This document shows positions 13,083 through 25,035 of a stretch of 64,000 nt of DNA, piece after piece. The notes beneath the pieces were generated by a model. The model searched no databases. It worked only from the letters and a program-made list of their open reading frames with translations, and was not told where the DNA came from. The stretch spans positions 5,686,001-5,750,000 of the forward strand of contig NC_068562.1 in assembly GCF_022201045.2 (NCBI RefSeq), given 5' to 3'. Each line of letters begins with the position of its first letter. The stretch's first letter is position 1. The DNA is from Citrus sinensis. Taxonomy: Eukaryota; Streptophyta; Magnoliopsida; Sapindales; Rutaceae. The translations under genes were made by a program, and so were the position numbers.

Positions 13083-13087
13083 GAACG
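13083..13087 (+). repeat. Target-site duplication of the solo LTR, left copy
   Basis: GAACG, matching 14167-14171 exactly; a 5-base duplication is typical of LTR retrotransposons. Confidence 0.8.
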
Positions 13088-14166
13088 TGAAATATAAGTG
13101 TGCAACCCAAGAGGGGGGGTGAATTGGAAATTTAAAAATTATCCTAGCAAATCCACACAACAAGCAATCTAATGTCTTAATAAAAATTGAAAGCAATAAG
13201 TTTAATAAAGGCACAATAATTAAAAGAGTAAGGGAAGAGAAAAACGAACACAATGATTTTTACGTGGTTCGGCTATCCCCGCCTACGTCCACGCCTCCAA
13301 GCACACCGGGCTTAAGGATTTCACTATCCAAGCCTTTCCAAGGCTTCAACAATTACAATTGACTTCGAGGTGTCAATAAACCTTTACAACAAAGAGATTA
13401 TCTCCCAATCTCTTAACTCAAGTGTCTCACACACTCAAACTCTTACAAATGAAATGAAGAAATGAAAGTTACAATCAAACTCACTCAATGAGTAGATATT
13501 CAAAGATGAAGAACAATGAATGATTCAATGTTTTGTGTTTTGCAAGTTGTAAGCTCAAGATATCATGTGTGCCTTTTGTTTTTGCTTGTTGGAGAGATTC
13601 AAAATGAGTTGGATTTGAGTTCTTATAACTTGAGCTCGAAAACTAGCCGTTACTCACATTCTGGGCTATCCGGTTTGCCGTTTAATGGAATCCGGTAAGC
13701 CGGATTTATGTTACCGTTAAGGCAAAATTCAAAATTTTGCCTAACCGGCTTGCCGGATTCGGAATTCGGTAAGCCGTTTTCGTTCTTGTGCTTACTGCCC
13801 GAATTCGGCCTGCCGTTTATCAGTATCCGATAAGCCGCTTGCTACAGTAACCTGCTACAGTGAAATTTTTCCCATATTTTCAGTTTGACCCCAAAACTTT
13901 ATAAAAACTATAGTATGGCCCAAAGCGTTATGAAACTTTGCAAATAGGTCCAATTTTAGAATTTTTAAGTAATGCTTCGTTAATCCCAAAAATTTTTGAA
14001 ATTATGATATAGCCCAAACTTTGTGAAATTGTATAATGACCCCAAAAACATTTAAATAATTTCAAATAAGTCCAAATCCGAAAACTTTAAAAACATTATC
14101 AAAGCTTTTAAAATACATGTGGTTTGTTATCATCAAAATCAATATTTATAGCCATATAGGCTAACA
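13088..14166 (-). mobile_element. Solo LTR inserted in the hAT transposase
   Basis: A 1,079-base block runs TG...CA on both strands and is flanked by GAACG duplications. On the minus strand it begins TGTTAGCC, the usual LTR start, with a TATAAA-type sequence soon after. It has no primer-binding site, gag/pol or second LTR, so it is a recombination remnant. It contains three GC-rich imperfect palindromes of CCGGTTTGCCG/CGGTAAGCCGG type between about 13668 and 13845. Removing it with one duplication restores the transposase reading frame, which confirms the insertion limits. Confidence 0.87.
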
Positions 14167-14171
14167 GAACG
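14167..14171 (+). repeat. Target-site duplication of the solo LTR, right copy
   Basis: GAACG, identical to 13083-13087. Confidence 0.8.
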
Positions 14172-16890
14172 CCTTGTACCTTCCATATAACAATCACTCA
14201 TATCAAGCATAGTAATATCATATTTTTCACAGAAAGATACTACACTTCTCATAAAATCATCCCATCCACTATCTCGAAACTCTTGCAAAAGTCTTTTTGT
14301 ACTTGAGACATAGTTCAAAGCATTCAAGATGTCCAGTGATTTTGTCTGTAATGCTCGACAAAGAATATCAGAAATTTCGAGAACTTTATTCAATAAAAGA
14401 AAAATAAACACAAACTCATAGGATTTCATCTCCCTATATGCACCTTTAGCTTCCCCACGCATATCTCGACTAGATCCAGCATTAATCATTTTTCCTAAAA
14501 CTTCAAGAGTTGCACCAAACATCTCAATAAACCTACTAACTGAAGTAAAATGTGAGCTCCAACGTGTATCTCCAGCCCTTTGTGAAGTTCTAACTTGATT
14601 AGCCCCTGTACCAGTCTCAAGCTCTTCTAAAGCTATCAAATCTATAATTTCTTTTTCTCTAGCAGATTTTAACTCAAAATAACGCTTGAAAGAAGCACTA
14701 GCAAAGTTAATAATAGAACTCAACTTCGAAAAAAATAGCCATACCTCATGCACTTCTTTAGATACCGCAACTAATACGAGTTGTAGTCGATGAGCAAAAC
14801 AATGTACATAATAAGCATACAGACAATCATTGAGAAATAAATATTGTAATCCATTCCATTCACCCGCCATATTACTAGCACCATCATACCCTTGACCTCT
14901 TAAATTTTCAACTAAAAGATTGTACTGAGCAAGCACATTGCATATCTCATTCTTTAAAGTCAATGCCTTTATTTCATCGACATTCACAATTTCAAAGAAA
15001 CGTTCTCGAATAAAACCATCACAATCAACATATCTCAAAATAATAGCCATTTGTTCTTTGTGAGATTCATCTAGTGCCTCATCAACTATGATACAAAATT
15101 TAGCATCACCCACTTCCTCTCGAATCTTGTGTCATACTTTATTAGCAATAATATTCAATAACCCCTTTTGAATCTTAGGTGCTATGTATTGGGCATTTTT
15201 ATGAGCATTTTCTAACACAACTTTATTAATCTCCTCATTCATTATTGCTAACAACTTAATTAATTCAATAAAATTTCCACGATTAAGAGAATTAACGGAC
15301 TCATCATGACCTCTAAAAGCACATGCTTGTTTTGCTAACCACTTAGTAGCTACTATTGAGGTTTTAAGTCGCAATCTATTCTCCAAAATTTGTTGCGAAG
15401 ATTGTGCATTCAATCTCTTATCAATATGTTTGGATGGATCCTTTAAATTGCTCCATTTTAACATGGCATCATTGTGAGAAGAACCATGACCTCCTTCATG
15501 TTGAGCAAAAGGACATGTTTTTTCACAACCAACATACTTCCAATTTTGAACCCCATCAACAACAAATGCTTCATTCCTAGATGACTTATCATGAAAAATA
15601 TAGCATGGAAAACAAAATGCTTTGTCTTTTGATATAGAATATTCAAGCCAAGAAAATTTCAAGAACCAAGAAAATTGAAATCGACGGTTTTGCGTACCAT
15701 ATTTATTCGATGGATACTTTTGTAGTTTGGGTTGAAATGGTCCCATATTTATATATGCCATCCGCACATTTTCACGCTTGTCAATGGGAAAATTACTTAT
15801 TGAAAAACGCAATCTGGGATCACGTTCTAAATAAGGCGTGTCAATAGTAGATGGAGTGTCAACTTTCTCAAATTCGACTCTTTGAGACTTAGGTGGAGAA
15901 CTTGAGGCATCAATGTTGCACATAGAACTTGTCCCATTTGATGATTGACCATCATTTACTTTAGTAAAGAATGAAAGTAGAGTTTTCCTCGGTTTGGATT
16001 TGTTGTTTGACATTATAACCTATAACAACATGTAATTATGTAAGAATCAAGAAATCATTAAAAGTTTTATAAGCTATACATTCTAATAATTTTAAATATA
16101 TTTAAAGTCGCAAAATAAAAAAAATCAACATTAAAGGCTCATACAAGTCAATAAATGGTTAATACAAATACCCATGCCTATCAAATTTTTGAGAAAAAAG
16201 AATTATAAAATATTAGAATAATAAGAAAAAAATTAATAGATAAACAGTGAGATTTGAGTTAATTTAATCAAATGATGAAGTTCAATAAACAAATTTATTT
16301 ATTTATTAGACAATTTATTATCTACTCATTCTAATATAGAGATGCCAACCATCAATTAGAATTATATGGTAACTACCAAATCAATAATCACCAAAAAATT
16401 ATTACCCAAATCTCAATTGTTGATATTTGTTTAATTGTTTATACTTTATGCCTAATTATTGCAAGAAAGAGAATCATAGAAAAGATGTTTTGATTTCACT
16501 CAAGCTTGTAAACGAAAGAGAGAGGGAGAGAGAGAGAGAGATAGAGAGAGATAATTGTAATAAATTAATATACTTGTAAACGAGAGATGGAATTGTCATA
16601 AATTAAAATAGGAGTGATTTTTACCTATTAAAAACTGAATGGAAAGTGCTTGAGTTGAAAAGAAGTGAAGCAAGGGACCACCACAGCCGCAGGAGTGAGG
16701 GATTTTATCGTTGCTGCTGGATGAATGCAAAAGGGAGAAACAGGGAAAGGTAAAGAGGAAAAAGTGAAAGTAAATATTATTTTATGTATTCAATGGCAAT
16801 TTTGTAATTTTTGAATCACTTTTTAATTTTTTTTTGGGGGGCTAGACCGGGCTACAGCCCAGTCTAGCCCAGGCACAGGTCCGCCTCTGT

Positions 16891-16898
16891 ACTATTAC
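16891..16898 (+). repeat. hAT target-site duplication, right copy
   Basis: ACTATTAC, seven of eight bases equal to 12265-12272. Confidence 0.65.
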
Positions 16899-17232
16899 TT
16901 TCATGAGCTAAGTCGAAGATCTCGGTAGTCTTGTGAGTGGTTGATAAACTGCGATTGTAGTTTTCTTTAGGAAGTCCCATAGCTGTGAGGCTTAACAGAC
17001 AAAGAAAATGGTGGATATTTCCACTATTTGGGTAGAAGCTGATGACCCTAATGAATCGACTATAAGGGTGGCTGCCAATTTCCTCAAATTGGCTGTAAGT
17101 CATTAGGCTATGCAAGTCCGCAGCATTGTGCCAATACACACTATGAAAATCATACTGATTCAGATCCTTTAAGATAAAGGTTAAGGTATCGGGATTTACA
17201 ACTCCCTCTTGCCTCCCAATAACCCTCTCAGT
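16891..17232 (-). pseudogene. Unidentified ORF fragment truncated by the hAT element
   Basis: The minus strand is open from about 17232, just after an acceptor-like TACCAG, to the hAT boundary. It reads from DFTERVIGRQEGVV through VYWHNAADLHSLMTYSQF to KTTEIFDLAHES. The amino-acid mix looks coding, but I do not recognise a family. Reading across the pre-insertion site gives a stop within two codons, so the hAT landed at or near the 3' end of this frame. It may be the last exon of a dead gene or a captured fragment. No start codon or second exon was identified. Confidence 0.3.
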
Positions 17233-17966
17233 AAAGTCCAGGATCCTGGTACCAAATCAATACTATATATATAAACAATATACTCCCGTGATCAATACGA
17301 AAGAAACCCATAAAAACAAGCAAGAGTTTTGAATTTGCATTATCAATATTTGGTCCAAAGCTTTAGGAAGCAAATATAAGCTACTGGTAAAAAAAATGCA
17401 TTTTCATACTATATTTGCTGAAGTAAGATGCCACCTGCTACAGTTGCTGCGATATATATGAATCTTGTTTAGGAATATAATTTAAATAATTAAAAGCTAT
17501 ACTAACAACAAAGGTACTTCTTAAATAAAGTCTCAACTGGAGGGTCAAAAATATTGTTGTTCTACACAAATAAACTTGTAAATTAATAACTTCCTAAAAT
17601 AAGACTTTGACGACATTGTATGAACATATCCCATGAAAAAACAATATAAAAGATACATTCAAAGATTGGCAGTTGGAGGTCTTCACGTCAATCAACCAAT
17701 CCAAGTATTTATCAATTTTTTTTCCATTTAAAAGCAAGGAAAAACACTCAACCGAAGCACACAACATCAAATCGATCATTGTGCAATGTGCATCCATTCA
17801 GATCATGATCGAATTAAAGTCCATAGATACAAAACCATGACATATAAGCCACTAATAATGAGTGTGTGTATGTGTGTATATAATGCATATACATGCATGG
17901 TTTCCTCGGTATAATAATGATTTTTATTCATAACCACCAGCAGGTAATAGTATTGTTCTCTATGTG

Positions 17967-18015
<49 letters not shown>

Positions 18016-18952
18016 ATTCGCACGCGGGGGCACGGGCTGAGAGAGCACGAGAAAAGGAGTTTATGTCTTTATTGTAAATTGTGTTTTTAACTTTAAGATG
18101 GAAATCATAAAAGTGGACACATGTTTATGTTTATGGTGTATGTATATATGATTCATCGATTACAGAGAGTGCTTCCCTTGAATTTTAGATAATTTATACG
18201 TATAGTTTCATGATCTCCATGGATTCTCTCCTCTGGCAGACATAGCCTGACTCATGCTTTTTCCTTGCAATTAAAACTCAGCCTTCTTTTCTGATTTTGT
18301 CACCTTCCCTCTCTCTCAGAATGGCGCGCGTTTAATTAACATTCAACAGTTAATATGACACAAACTAAGAAACAAAGCAAACGATTCTCGAGAGAGAACA
18401 TGAACGTGCGTTGTTACTGATGTAAGGAATATTAGGCCCCGCGGGCTGCAGGCTATAGTAAGGGGAGACCACTCGCATCATTTTAATTTCGTGAATCAAT
18501 CATAACTTGTACGCAAAAGAAAAATAATTTCAAGGTGTCAAATGATTCCAGGAATCGAAGACTACTGAACACAATGTTTGTGCTTGTGTTCGTTATTATT
18601 ATTATTATTATATTTTAATAAACAACAAAATACACTGCAGCTCAATTCTGTGACATTAATTGTTGCATTACATATGCATACATAGACTTATTTATTATAT
18701 AAAAAGAGAGAGAGAGAGAGAGAGAATCTCTCTCTTTCTCTCTGACAAATAAACACAAGATCTCCCTGGCAACTTGGTGTATTGTATAACGAAGATTATT
18801 TATAATCATATATTAATTAAACACGTTAGAAGGGAATTAAGAGAGAGCCAAAAGTTTTGTGGTAGTTGTTCCAAGTTATTTGTTGTTAGCTGGTATTTTA
18901 TAGGCTGAAGTTAGCGCATCCATTTACAAGGCAAAACAAACACTTGGAGACC
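17233..18952. other. Spacer and promoter region of the bHLH gene
   Basis: AT-rich with a (TA)n(TG)n microsatellite at about 17967-18012, a TTA-type run near 18593-18610 and a GA run near 18705-18722. No gene was identified. The 3' part should contain the bHLH promoter. Confidence 0.4.
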
Positions 18953-19025
18953 TAGAGAGAGAGAGAGAGAGAGAGCACCAAAAAAAATAAAAAATAAAGA
19001 AGAAGAAGAAGAAGAAGAAGAAGAA
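18953..19025 (+). repeat. GA and GAA microsatellites in the bHLH 5' leader
   Basis: A GA run (about 18953-18976) and a GAA run (about 18998-19025) lie directly before the ATG at 19026. Such purine-rich leaders are common in plant genes. Confidence 0.7.
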
Positions 19026-20456
19026 ATGGCTCTTGAAGCAGTGGTTTTCCAGCAAGACCCCTTTAGCTATGGGTTCAAGGACTTGGGAGAAACTAGTGAT
19101 CCATGGAGTTGTGGCTTTGGTCTTGAAGAAGGAGCAGCCCATTCTGAAAGCCTTCTCCAAAATGGAGGCTTAGGTTTAATGACGCAGAAGATGGCCAAGA
19201 CCAACTCTTCCACTTGCGGCGGTGGAGGCGAATGCTTCTTCACCGGAGAATCCCGTCCCCGGGAGGCTCCGTTGGCATGCCATCAGCGAAAGAGACGACG
19301 TACAAGAAGTGTCAAGAACATAGAAGAAGTTGAGAGCCAGAGGATGACTCACATATTTGTCGAACGCAACAGAAGAAAGCAAATGAAGAATTATCTTTCA
19401 GTGCTTCGCTCTCTTATGCCACCCTCTTATGTCCAAAGGGTATGCTTTACTTTTCACCCTCATTATTGATTTTAATCATTAAATAAAATTAAAATAAATG
19501 ATTAAATAAATATAAATAAAGAGAGAGTTCAATGATATCTATTTGATCTGTTTTAATTAATAATGTGGAATAATTAATAGGGAGACCAAGCATCAATTGT
19601 AGGGGGAGCTATTAACTACGTGAAGGAGCTAGAGCAACTGGTGCAAACCCTTGAAGCTCACAAGCGAATCCACATATTACAACAATCAGATGATCACGAT
19701 CATGATGATGCCGGTTTCTCAACCTCTATCTTCTCCAACTTCTTTTCATTTCCTCAGTATTCAGATTTTCGGCCGAACGACTCGAGAGAATCATCATCAA
19801 CGGCGCCCAAGAAGCCTTCGGGGCCTGTTGCTGATATTGAGGTAACAATGGCGGAAAGCAATGCAAACATTAAAATTCTCTCAACAAGATACCCAAAACA
19901 GCTCTTCAAGATGGTCACGGGCTTCCACTCTCTGGGGCTTCATGTTCTTCATCTTAATGTCGCAACTTTTGACAATCAAGTTCTCTACACTTTCAGTGTA
20001 AAGGTGAGTTTACTTGCTAATATAATATTTTTTTTTTCTTTTAAAGGCATGGAATAAACATAACTAAGGGTCTAACTACGGTGTCTTAAAGGCGTACCCA
20101 CCGTGTGGATATTATTAAGTGGTTAAAATATCAATAATAACAATAAATAACATTGAATCATATGACAATGCCTAGACTGAGGATATAAGTGGTGTATCCT
20201 AGTCATAAATCATTATTAATTAATTTGTTTCAATTATATTTTTTTCTTTCTTAAGGTTTAGATAGGAAAAAAATCTGACCCATTAAATACACCCTTATCC
20301 CCTAGTAATATTCGCACTCAGATTAGTCTCAATCTATGTTTAATTTGTTTGTGGCAACAGGTGGAAGAAGGTTGCCATCTGCGTTCAATGAATGAGGTTG
20401 CAGCTGCTGTGTATGACATGATGGGTCGAGTTCAAGGAGAAGCTGCTTTCAAGTGA
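19026..20456 (+). CDS. bHLH transcription factor, subfamily Ia (bHLH94/96-like)
   Basis: Three exons join in phase: 19026-19439, 19581-20003 and 20361-20456, giving 310 residues. The start [13 protein letters not shown] is typical of bHLH96-like proteins. A basic nuclear-signal stretch QRKRRRTR lies near residue 87. The bHLH domain spans about 107-160 with His109, Glu113 and Arg117, the H-E-R pattern that family knowledge links to E-box/G-box DNA. The helix 2 motif [18 protein letters not shown] begins exactly at the exon 2 boundary. A C-terminal ACT-like region ([27 protein letters not shown]) ends the protein. Subfamily Ia also contains SPCH, MUTE and FAMA, but this belongs to the other branch. 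The basic region reads IFVERNRR where relatives I know usually have IAVERNRR. Confidence 0.93.
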
Positions 20457-21797
20457 TGTTATATTTGCAAAATATTAATTTCCACTTGGGGACATTAAGC
20501 TACAGTTTTATTTTTCTTCTCTAGAATTCTGTATTACGAGATGGCTTAAAATGTAACACTTATTTGTTTTAATTATGAATTGAACCATCTCCATGGGGTA
20601 TGCATGCCAAGCAATTGGAAGCTAAAAAAATTCCTGTTTATGCACCAAACAAGTTGCCAAACAACGCTTCAGTGTGGGGCTGTGTCGGACGGAAGGGCCA
20701 GCTAAAAGTCACAACAAGCTTTCCTTGGTGTAGGTGGGTATAAGACGAGATGTACTCATTGATTTTGATACATTCCATTTAATTCATGCTTTGGGATATA
20801 AGTAGAGGCTAGAAAACAGCTCAAATCACAGTCCCAGTCAAACTGTGTCGCCTCAAATCCTCAATGACAATATGCAGGTTTGATGGCGTACGAGCTGTTA
20901 ATCAATTGAAGTAACATCCTCTGTCGCATGTTTCTGTTCTTTTTTAAATTAACATCCTCTCTTCACATGAATGGGCATTCATATGTTGTTATAAAAAAGA
21001 TGATGATATAACTTACGACAACCATAAGATAAGATTGTAACCAGTAACATAAAAGTAAAATCAACCAAATTATTCTTTAATTTTTAAAAATAATTTTAGA
21101 GATCATGTAAGTTACATGACAATCTAACTTAACAACTAATGTACATAGCATTTGCATTTATGAAAGAACGTAACTAAACAAGAACATGGGCGCGTTTATA
21201 AGTCAAAACAATCTCTCTTTGGTCTTTCAGTGAGAGAGGACAGGCCATAAGGCACCTGAAAAGCCAAAATCAAGGGGATTCCATTTCCACATCACAATTC
21301 ACAAGACGTTCAAAAAGCAAGTACAGAGAAAAAGCTATCAAGTTTAAAAAAAGAAAAGTAATAAAGCTTTAATTTCTTTTGAGTGGTCAAGTACATGACA
21401 ATCGCTGCCATGAACAATATCGAAGGTCTAAGATTTTCATCTGATAAATATTGTCACATGTTGCAATGATATCTTCACCGAAATATATGGTCGAGATATT
21501 AGCAACCGAAAAATGATATTTAAACACCATTGTGACGTGAGGACAAGAGAAAGGACAGTCTTGTATATAAAATGGTGTGTCGTTTTGGTATGTTATAGTG
21601 TCAGTATTTAGTGAGCAATAAACTATTTTCATTATCCCGACATTTTAAGTATCAGTGCTCTAAATAGTTCAATTTTGAACTAATGTTTTTCAATCAACGT
21701 CATTATCCTTTTATGATTTCAATAATTCTGAAATAATAAATGACCACGATATCTATGAATTGAATTTTAAAAAAATATATACTTTACCACTTTTAAT
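20457..21797. other. 3' flank of bHLH gene and spacer
   Basis: Contains the likely 3' untranslated region, then AT-rich sequence. No coding frame of recognisable character. Confidence 0.4.
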
Positions 21798-21810
21798 CAT
21801 GGAAAAATAA
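21798..21810 (+). repeat. Target-site duplication, left copy (SINE B)
   Basis: CATGGAAAAATAA, repeated exactly at 22111-22123. Confidence 0.85.
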
Positions 21811-22110
21811 AATCAATTGAGCCTTGGCCCAGTGACCAGGACCCTGCACTCACAACTGTGAGCGCAGTGGTTCGAGCTCCCGCGCCGCATGTAGGGATTT
21901 ATTTCTTTCCTTAATTATTAAGTGAAGGCAGTCTTCTCCCTTTCGAAATGTGAGTGGAGTAGACACCCCTCGAATATTAGAGAGGATAAAATCTGGGCAG
22001 TGTTATATAAGAATTAATGTAAATTAGGCTCAGTAATTATCTGATTGTAAATCTCATATAATATGAGTTGTAATCTGAGCATTAGTCTCATGTAATTCAA
22101 AAAAAATAAC
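21811..22110 (+). mobile_element. tRNA-derived SINE (copy B, near full length)
   Basis: A 300-base element between perfect 13-base duplications. It has an A-box-like TTGGCCCAGTGACC near 21824 and a clear B-box GGTTCGAGCTCC at 21869-21880, spaced as in tRNA-derived promoters. The body shares CGAAATGTGAGTGGAG and the following ACACCCCT-type block with copy A at 6299-6599, and ends with a short A-run. It is the better preserved copy of this family in the window. Confidence 0.85.
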
Positions 22111-22123
22111 CATGGAAAAATAA
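22111..22123 (+). repeat. Target-site duplication, right copy (SINE B)
   Basis: Exact repeat of 21798-21810. Confidence 0.85.
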
Positions 22124-23769
22124 CATTTCCTTATTTTTCTACTGCTTGACCGTAAAATATCAGCATTGCCCTTAAAAATACATCAAAGAAATTAAAAAAA
22201 ACCCATATCACAAGCTAGGGTCTTTTCTAACTTTTATTTACCATATTAATCAAGATGCAAACTAATTATCCTAATAAACTAAGCATAGGATTTGATGGAT
22301 AGAAAAAAAATTATTTATGTGATGTCATCTACTGTCATCATTTGACTAGAATAATTGAAGTAATAAAATATATTTTAAAACAAATTTAATCTTCATTTTA
22401 TTTATTAATTGTTTTTTCTTGATTTTCCAATAGATTGAGAATTTGAGATCAGGGGCTGCTATCTATCATCTCCAGGTACAACAAATTTTCCTCGCTTGGG
22501 GCCAAGAATCACGCAGAGTCAAGGCGGGCATAGCCAAAAATACAATTTGACGCTTCAAAAATTAAGAATCTGTTTCAGTTTGCGAAGAAAAAATTTGAAT
22601 ACTGAGTTGTTCATAACTATTTTGAAGACGATTAAAGAAGAATATCCCGGAACAAGAATCAAACAGAGAAATTTCTACCCCTGCCTGCCTATGTCAATGT
22701 TATATATTCAAACAGTTATACATTCCGGATGCATAATGACAGGCTGGCATGGTGTTTCCTGATTCTGCTTGTAACACGCATCCTTCTCAAATTAGGACTG
22801 TTAGCTCAGGTATATAATGAGAAATACTGAAAGTGACTGATGGAAGGGCAGCAGGTTACATATCAAGAACCCTTGCTTGTGCTTGTTATGTATGATTAAT
22901 TCAACAAAAACTAAAATTAAATAAAATAGGGCAAGAGAACTAACACATATGATTATGAACAATAAGAACCACCATAACAAATAACTTAGGCAAAGTAGAT
23001 ATTTTGATCTAGCATGCATTAATGAAGGCATATTCAAATCATCTGAAACAGAAATGAATATGAGCTTTACAAATATTTCCACAAGGGTCACTTCCAAAGC
23101 TATTTCACATTAAATTCTCTGAATCCATGCTTCCGCAGTTTCGTAGTCACCAAGTGTACAAAGACCATATATATGCAGGGACTCTACAAACACTAGGATT
23201 AAATATGTTGTTCTATTGAAGACTTTTGGATCATTACATGGATGCTTTAATTGGCCATGCTCTTAGAAGTGAAATCACCACAGAATTGCCCGAAATCAGA
23301 ACATGACCACTTTGCATATGCATGGCTGATCAAGCAGGTACTGATCATAGAATGTAACATGCTTCTAGGAAAGAAGTTGGAAAACAAAACAAATTTAACC
23401 AATATGTTGCTAGAACTCTTTTAGGACATCATATATATTCATTCATGAAGCATCGAGTAACAAAAACTTAACTGGCAACACCAGAAATAGCAGATTCATA
23501 TTGAGATGCAAGATTTCAGATACATTGCCTGAAGCCATGTCCAACATCCTACAACAACTTCAAACGTCACAAGAACCACCCATCCATGAAAGACTTCATG
23601 ATCTTGCCGCCCGCAATCCATGTATAGTTACTCACCTTATAGTTTTATTCCATATTTGGTGTAATATAAGTATATATATAAAGCTTCTTGAGACAGCAAC
23701 AGTAATTTTTATTTTGCAAGTACCTGAACTGAAGCCAAAGATATGGGATTGATCAAAGCTCATATTCAT
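22124..23769. other. Spacer downstream of the ATL gene
   Basis: Intergenic, probably including the 3' untranslated region of the minus-strand ATL gene. Short ORFs here show no domain or splice context. Confidence 0.4.
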
Positions 23770-25035
23770 TCATAAGGGAAGGGCTGAATACCGTCTACTA
23801 TGTCGGGATGATGGCAACTTCCCAATGGATGAATGAGACCTTTTCATCAACATAGGCCCCTTCTGCAGAGAAGACCCAATTGAAGAACTTTTCACTAATC
23901 TGCATATGCTTGGACTTGAACTTCCGCTACCCCTCTTGAAAACAATCTTCGATTTAGAACTCTTGGATTTCCCCAACTGAGCGTCCATATTTCCTTGATG
24001 CTTAACATGTACGACACCTTCCGTTACAGCATTATAAATCATAGAGGCTGCTGATGCATCTAGTGAAACTGACCGTCTCATTGGTTGAGTATCTTCTTCA
24101 ACCATTCGCCGACTCTCAGCTAAATCACTTAGTACCCGACAACCAGAATCACAATTTCTAGTTTTCAAATGAGGCAAAATCTTCATTGAATCATCAACAG
24201 TACGCTCATCTTCAACTGGCAATGAACCATTATTATTATCATTTCCATTTCTAACTTCACCAGTCCCACCTCCCACGTTATCACTTCCCTCTCCGCTAGA
24301 GTTCTCCGAATTCACCACCATGATTTCATTTCTTGAATCTGAATCATTCGAGTTAGGCTCTGATTCACTGGCTTGAGCAACAAATGCACCGGAGAGTATA
24401 GGAGCGCGACACAAAGGGCAATTTGTATGCGACCTTAACCAAGTGTCAATACAAGAAATGTGAAAGGCATGGTTACACTTGGGCAATAGCCTAAGGCTCT
24501 CATCTTCCTGAAACTCACTCAAGCAAACAGAGCAATCTGTTCCTTCAATCAAACCCACATCTTTTTTGTACTTAAACACTGCAATAGAATCAATCACAGA
24601 TTGTGGAAGACCAATAGTATTGATGTACCATATGGGATGATCCAAAACAGGTCCATGATCTTCATCAAAAAAATCCTCTTGCGTAGCAAAAATTATTGGC
24701 GGATTAGTTCTTCTTGAATTATTTCTCCTTGAACGACAAACTCTTACAGCTGCACACAAAATACCAAAAAGAAGCGTACCAGCAATGATGCAAGACACGA
24801 CAATCATACCCATAGTAACTAATTGCTTTGCATGTGATCCATCACCAGCCGGCGGTGCTAGAGGCAAGGGAGGAGGATAATCGAAATCGCCTTGGCACTT
24901 ACACTTTCGGCAGCCGATCAAGCATGATGATGAAGACGAACCAGAATCATTTTTTCCTGGATTAAACGGGGCTGTGCTAGTATTGTAATCGACTTTTAGT
25001 AGCGGTTTTCTAAGATCAAATTTAAACCCCATCAC
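23770..25035 (-). CDS. RING-H2 E3 ubiquitin ligase, ATL family (ATL54-like)
   Basis: A single-exon gene of 421 residues, as is usual for ATL proteins. A transmembrane segment lies at about residues 72-97 ([19 protein letters not shown]), preceded by a Cys-rich and Pro-rich stretch. The GLD-type motif is at 142 ([13 protein letters not shown]). The RING-H2 domain spans Cys168 to Cys209 with the full C-C-C-H-H-C-C-C ligand set, including [14 protein letters not shown]. The long Ser/Asn-rich tail is low complexity and ends in basic residues ([13 protein letters not shown]). Family members are membrane-anchored ubiquitin ligases; the substrate is unknown. The ATG at 25035 gives MMGFKF. The second Met would remove only one residue. 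Confidence 0.93.
   Translation of the reverse strand: MMGFKFDLRKPLLKVDYNTSTAPFNPGKNDSGSSSSSCLIGCRKCKCQGDFDYPPPLPLAPPAGDGSHAKQLVTMGMIVVSCIIAGTLLFGILCAAVRVCRSRRNNSRRTNPPIIFATQEDFFDEDHGPVLDHPIWYINTIGLPQSVIDSIAVFKYKKDVGLIEGTDCSVCLSEFQEDESLRLLPKCNHAFHISCIDTWLRSHTNCPLCRAPILSGAFVAQASESEPNSNDSDSRNEIMVVNSENSSGEGSDNVGGGTGEVRNGNDNNNGSLPVEDERTVDDSMKILPHLKTRNCDSGCRVLSDLAESRRMVEEDTQPMRRSVSLDASAASMIYNAVTEGVVHVKHQGNMDAQLGKSKSSKSKIVFKRGSGSSSPSICRLVKSSSIGSSLQKGPMLMKRSHSSIGKLPSSRHSRRYSALPL

Larger units (their letters stand above)
12482..16013 (-). pseudogene. hAT transposase (zinc finger MYM-type/TTF-like), broken
   Basis: The frame starts at ATG 16013 (MSNNKSKPRKTLLSFF). It carries a TTF-type zinc finger region (WLEYSISKDKAFCFPCYIF), then the central catalytic region (CIIVDEALDESHKEQMAIIL, followed by YDGASNMAG), and ends with a hAT C-terminal dimerisation region (LTLPVSTATTKRAFSAMKLI) at a stop at 12482. 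Three lesions interrupt it. An in-frame TGA at 15134-15132 sits where relatives keep Arg, consistent with CGA to TGA. A 1,079-base solo LTR splits the frame between 14166 and 13088. An in-frame TAA at 12826-12824 is consistent with CAA to TAA. Apart from these the frame is continuous, with no frameshift, so loss of function was recent relative to sequence decay or the copy was formerly active. Confidence 0.87.
12273..16890 (-). mobile_element. Degenerate autonomous-type hAT DNA transposon
   Basis: A 4.6 kb element with short inverted termini: CAGGGGCGGACC on the left and, reverse-complemented, CAGAGGCGGACC on the right (one mismatch). Subterminal CTGGGCT blocks follow at both ends, and there is a near-perfect 8-base flanking duplication. 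It encodes a hAT transposase on the minus strand that is broken by two stop codons and a solo LTR insertion (13088-14166). The 5' leader side holds a GA-rich microsatellite (about 16515-16552). It must be immobile without help from a related source of transposase. Confidence 0.87.

Noticed and set aside
17594..18048. Minus-strand frames as further exons of the truncated unidentified ORF
   Set aside because: The frames include microsatellite-encoded repeats and no donor/acceptor pair joins them to 17232.
22496..22762. 88-codon plus-strand frame near the second SINE
   Set aside because: No domain and no exon partners; composition looks random.
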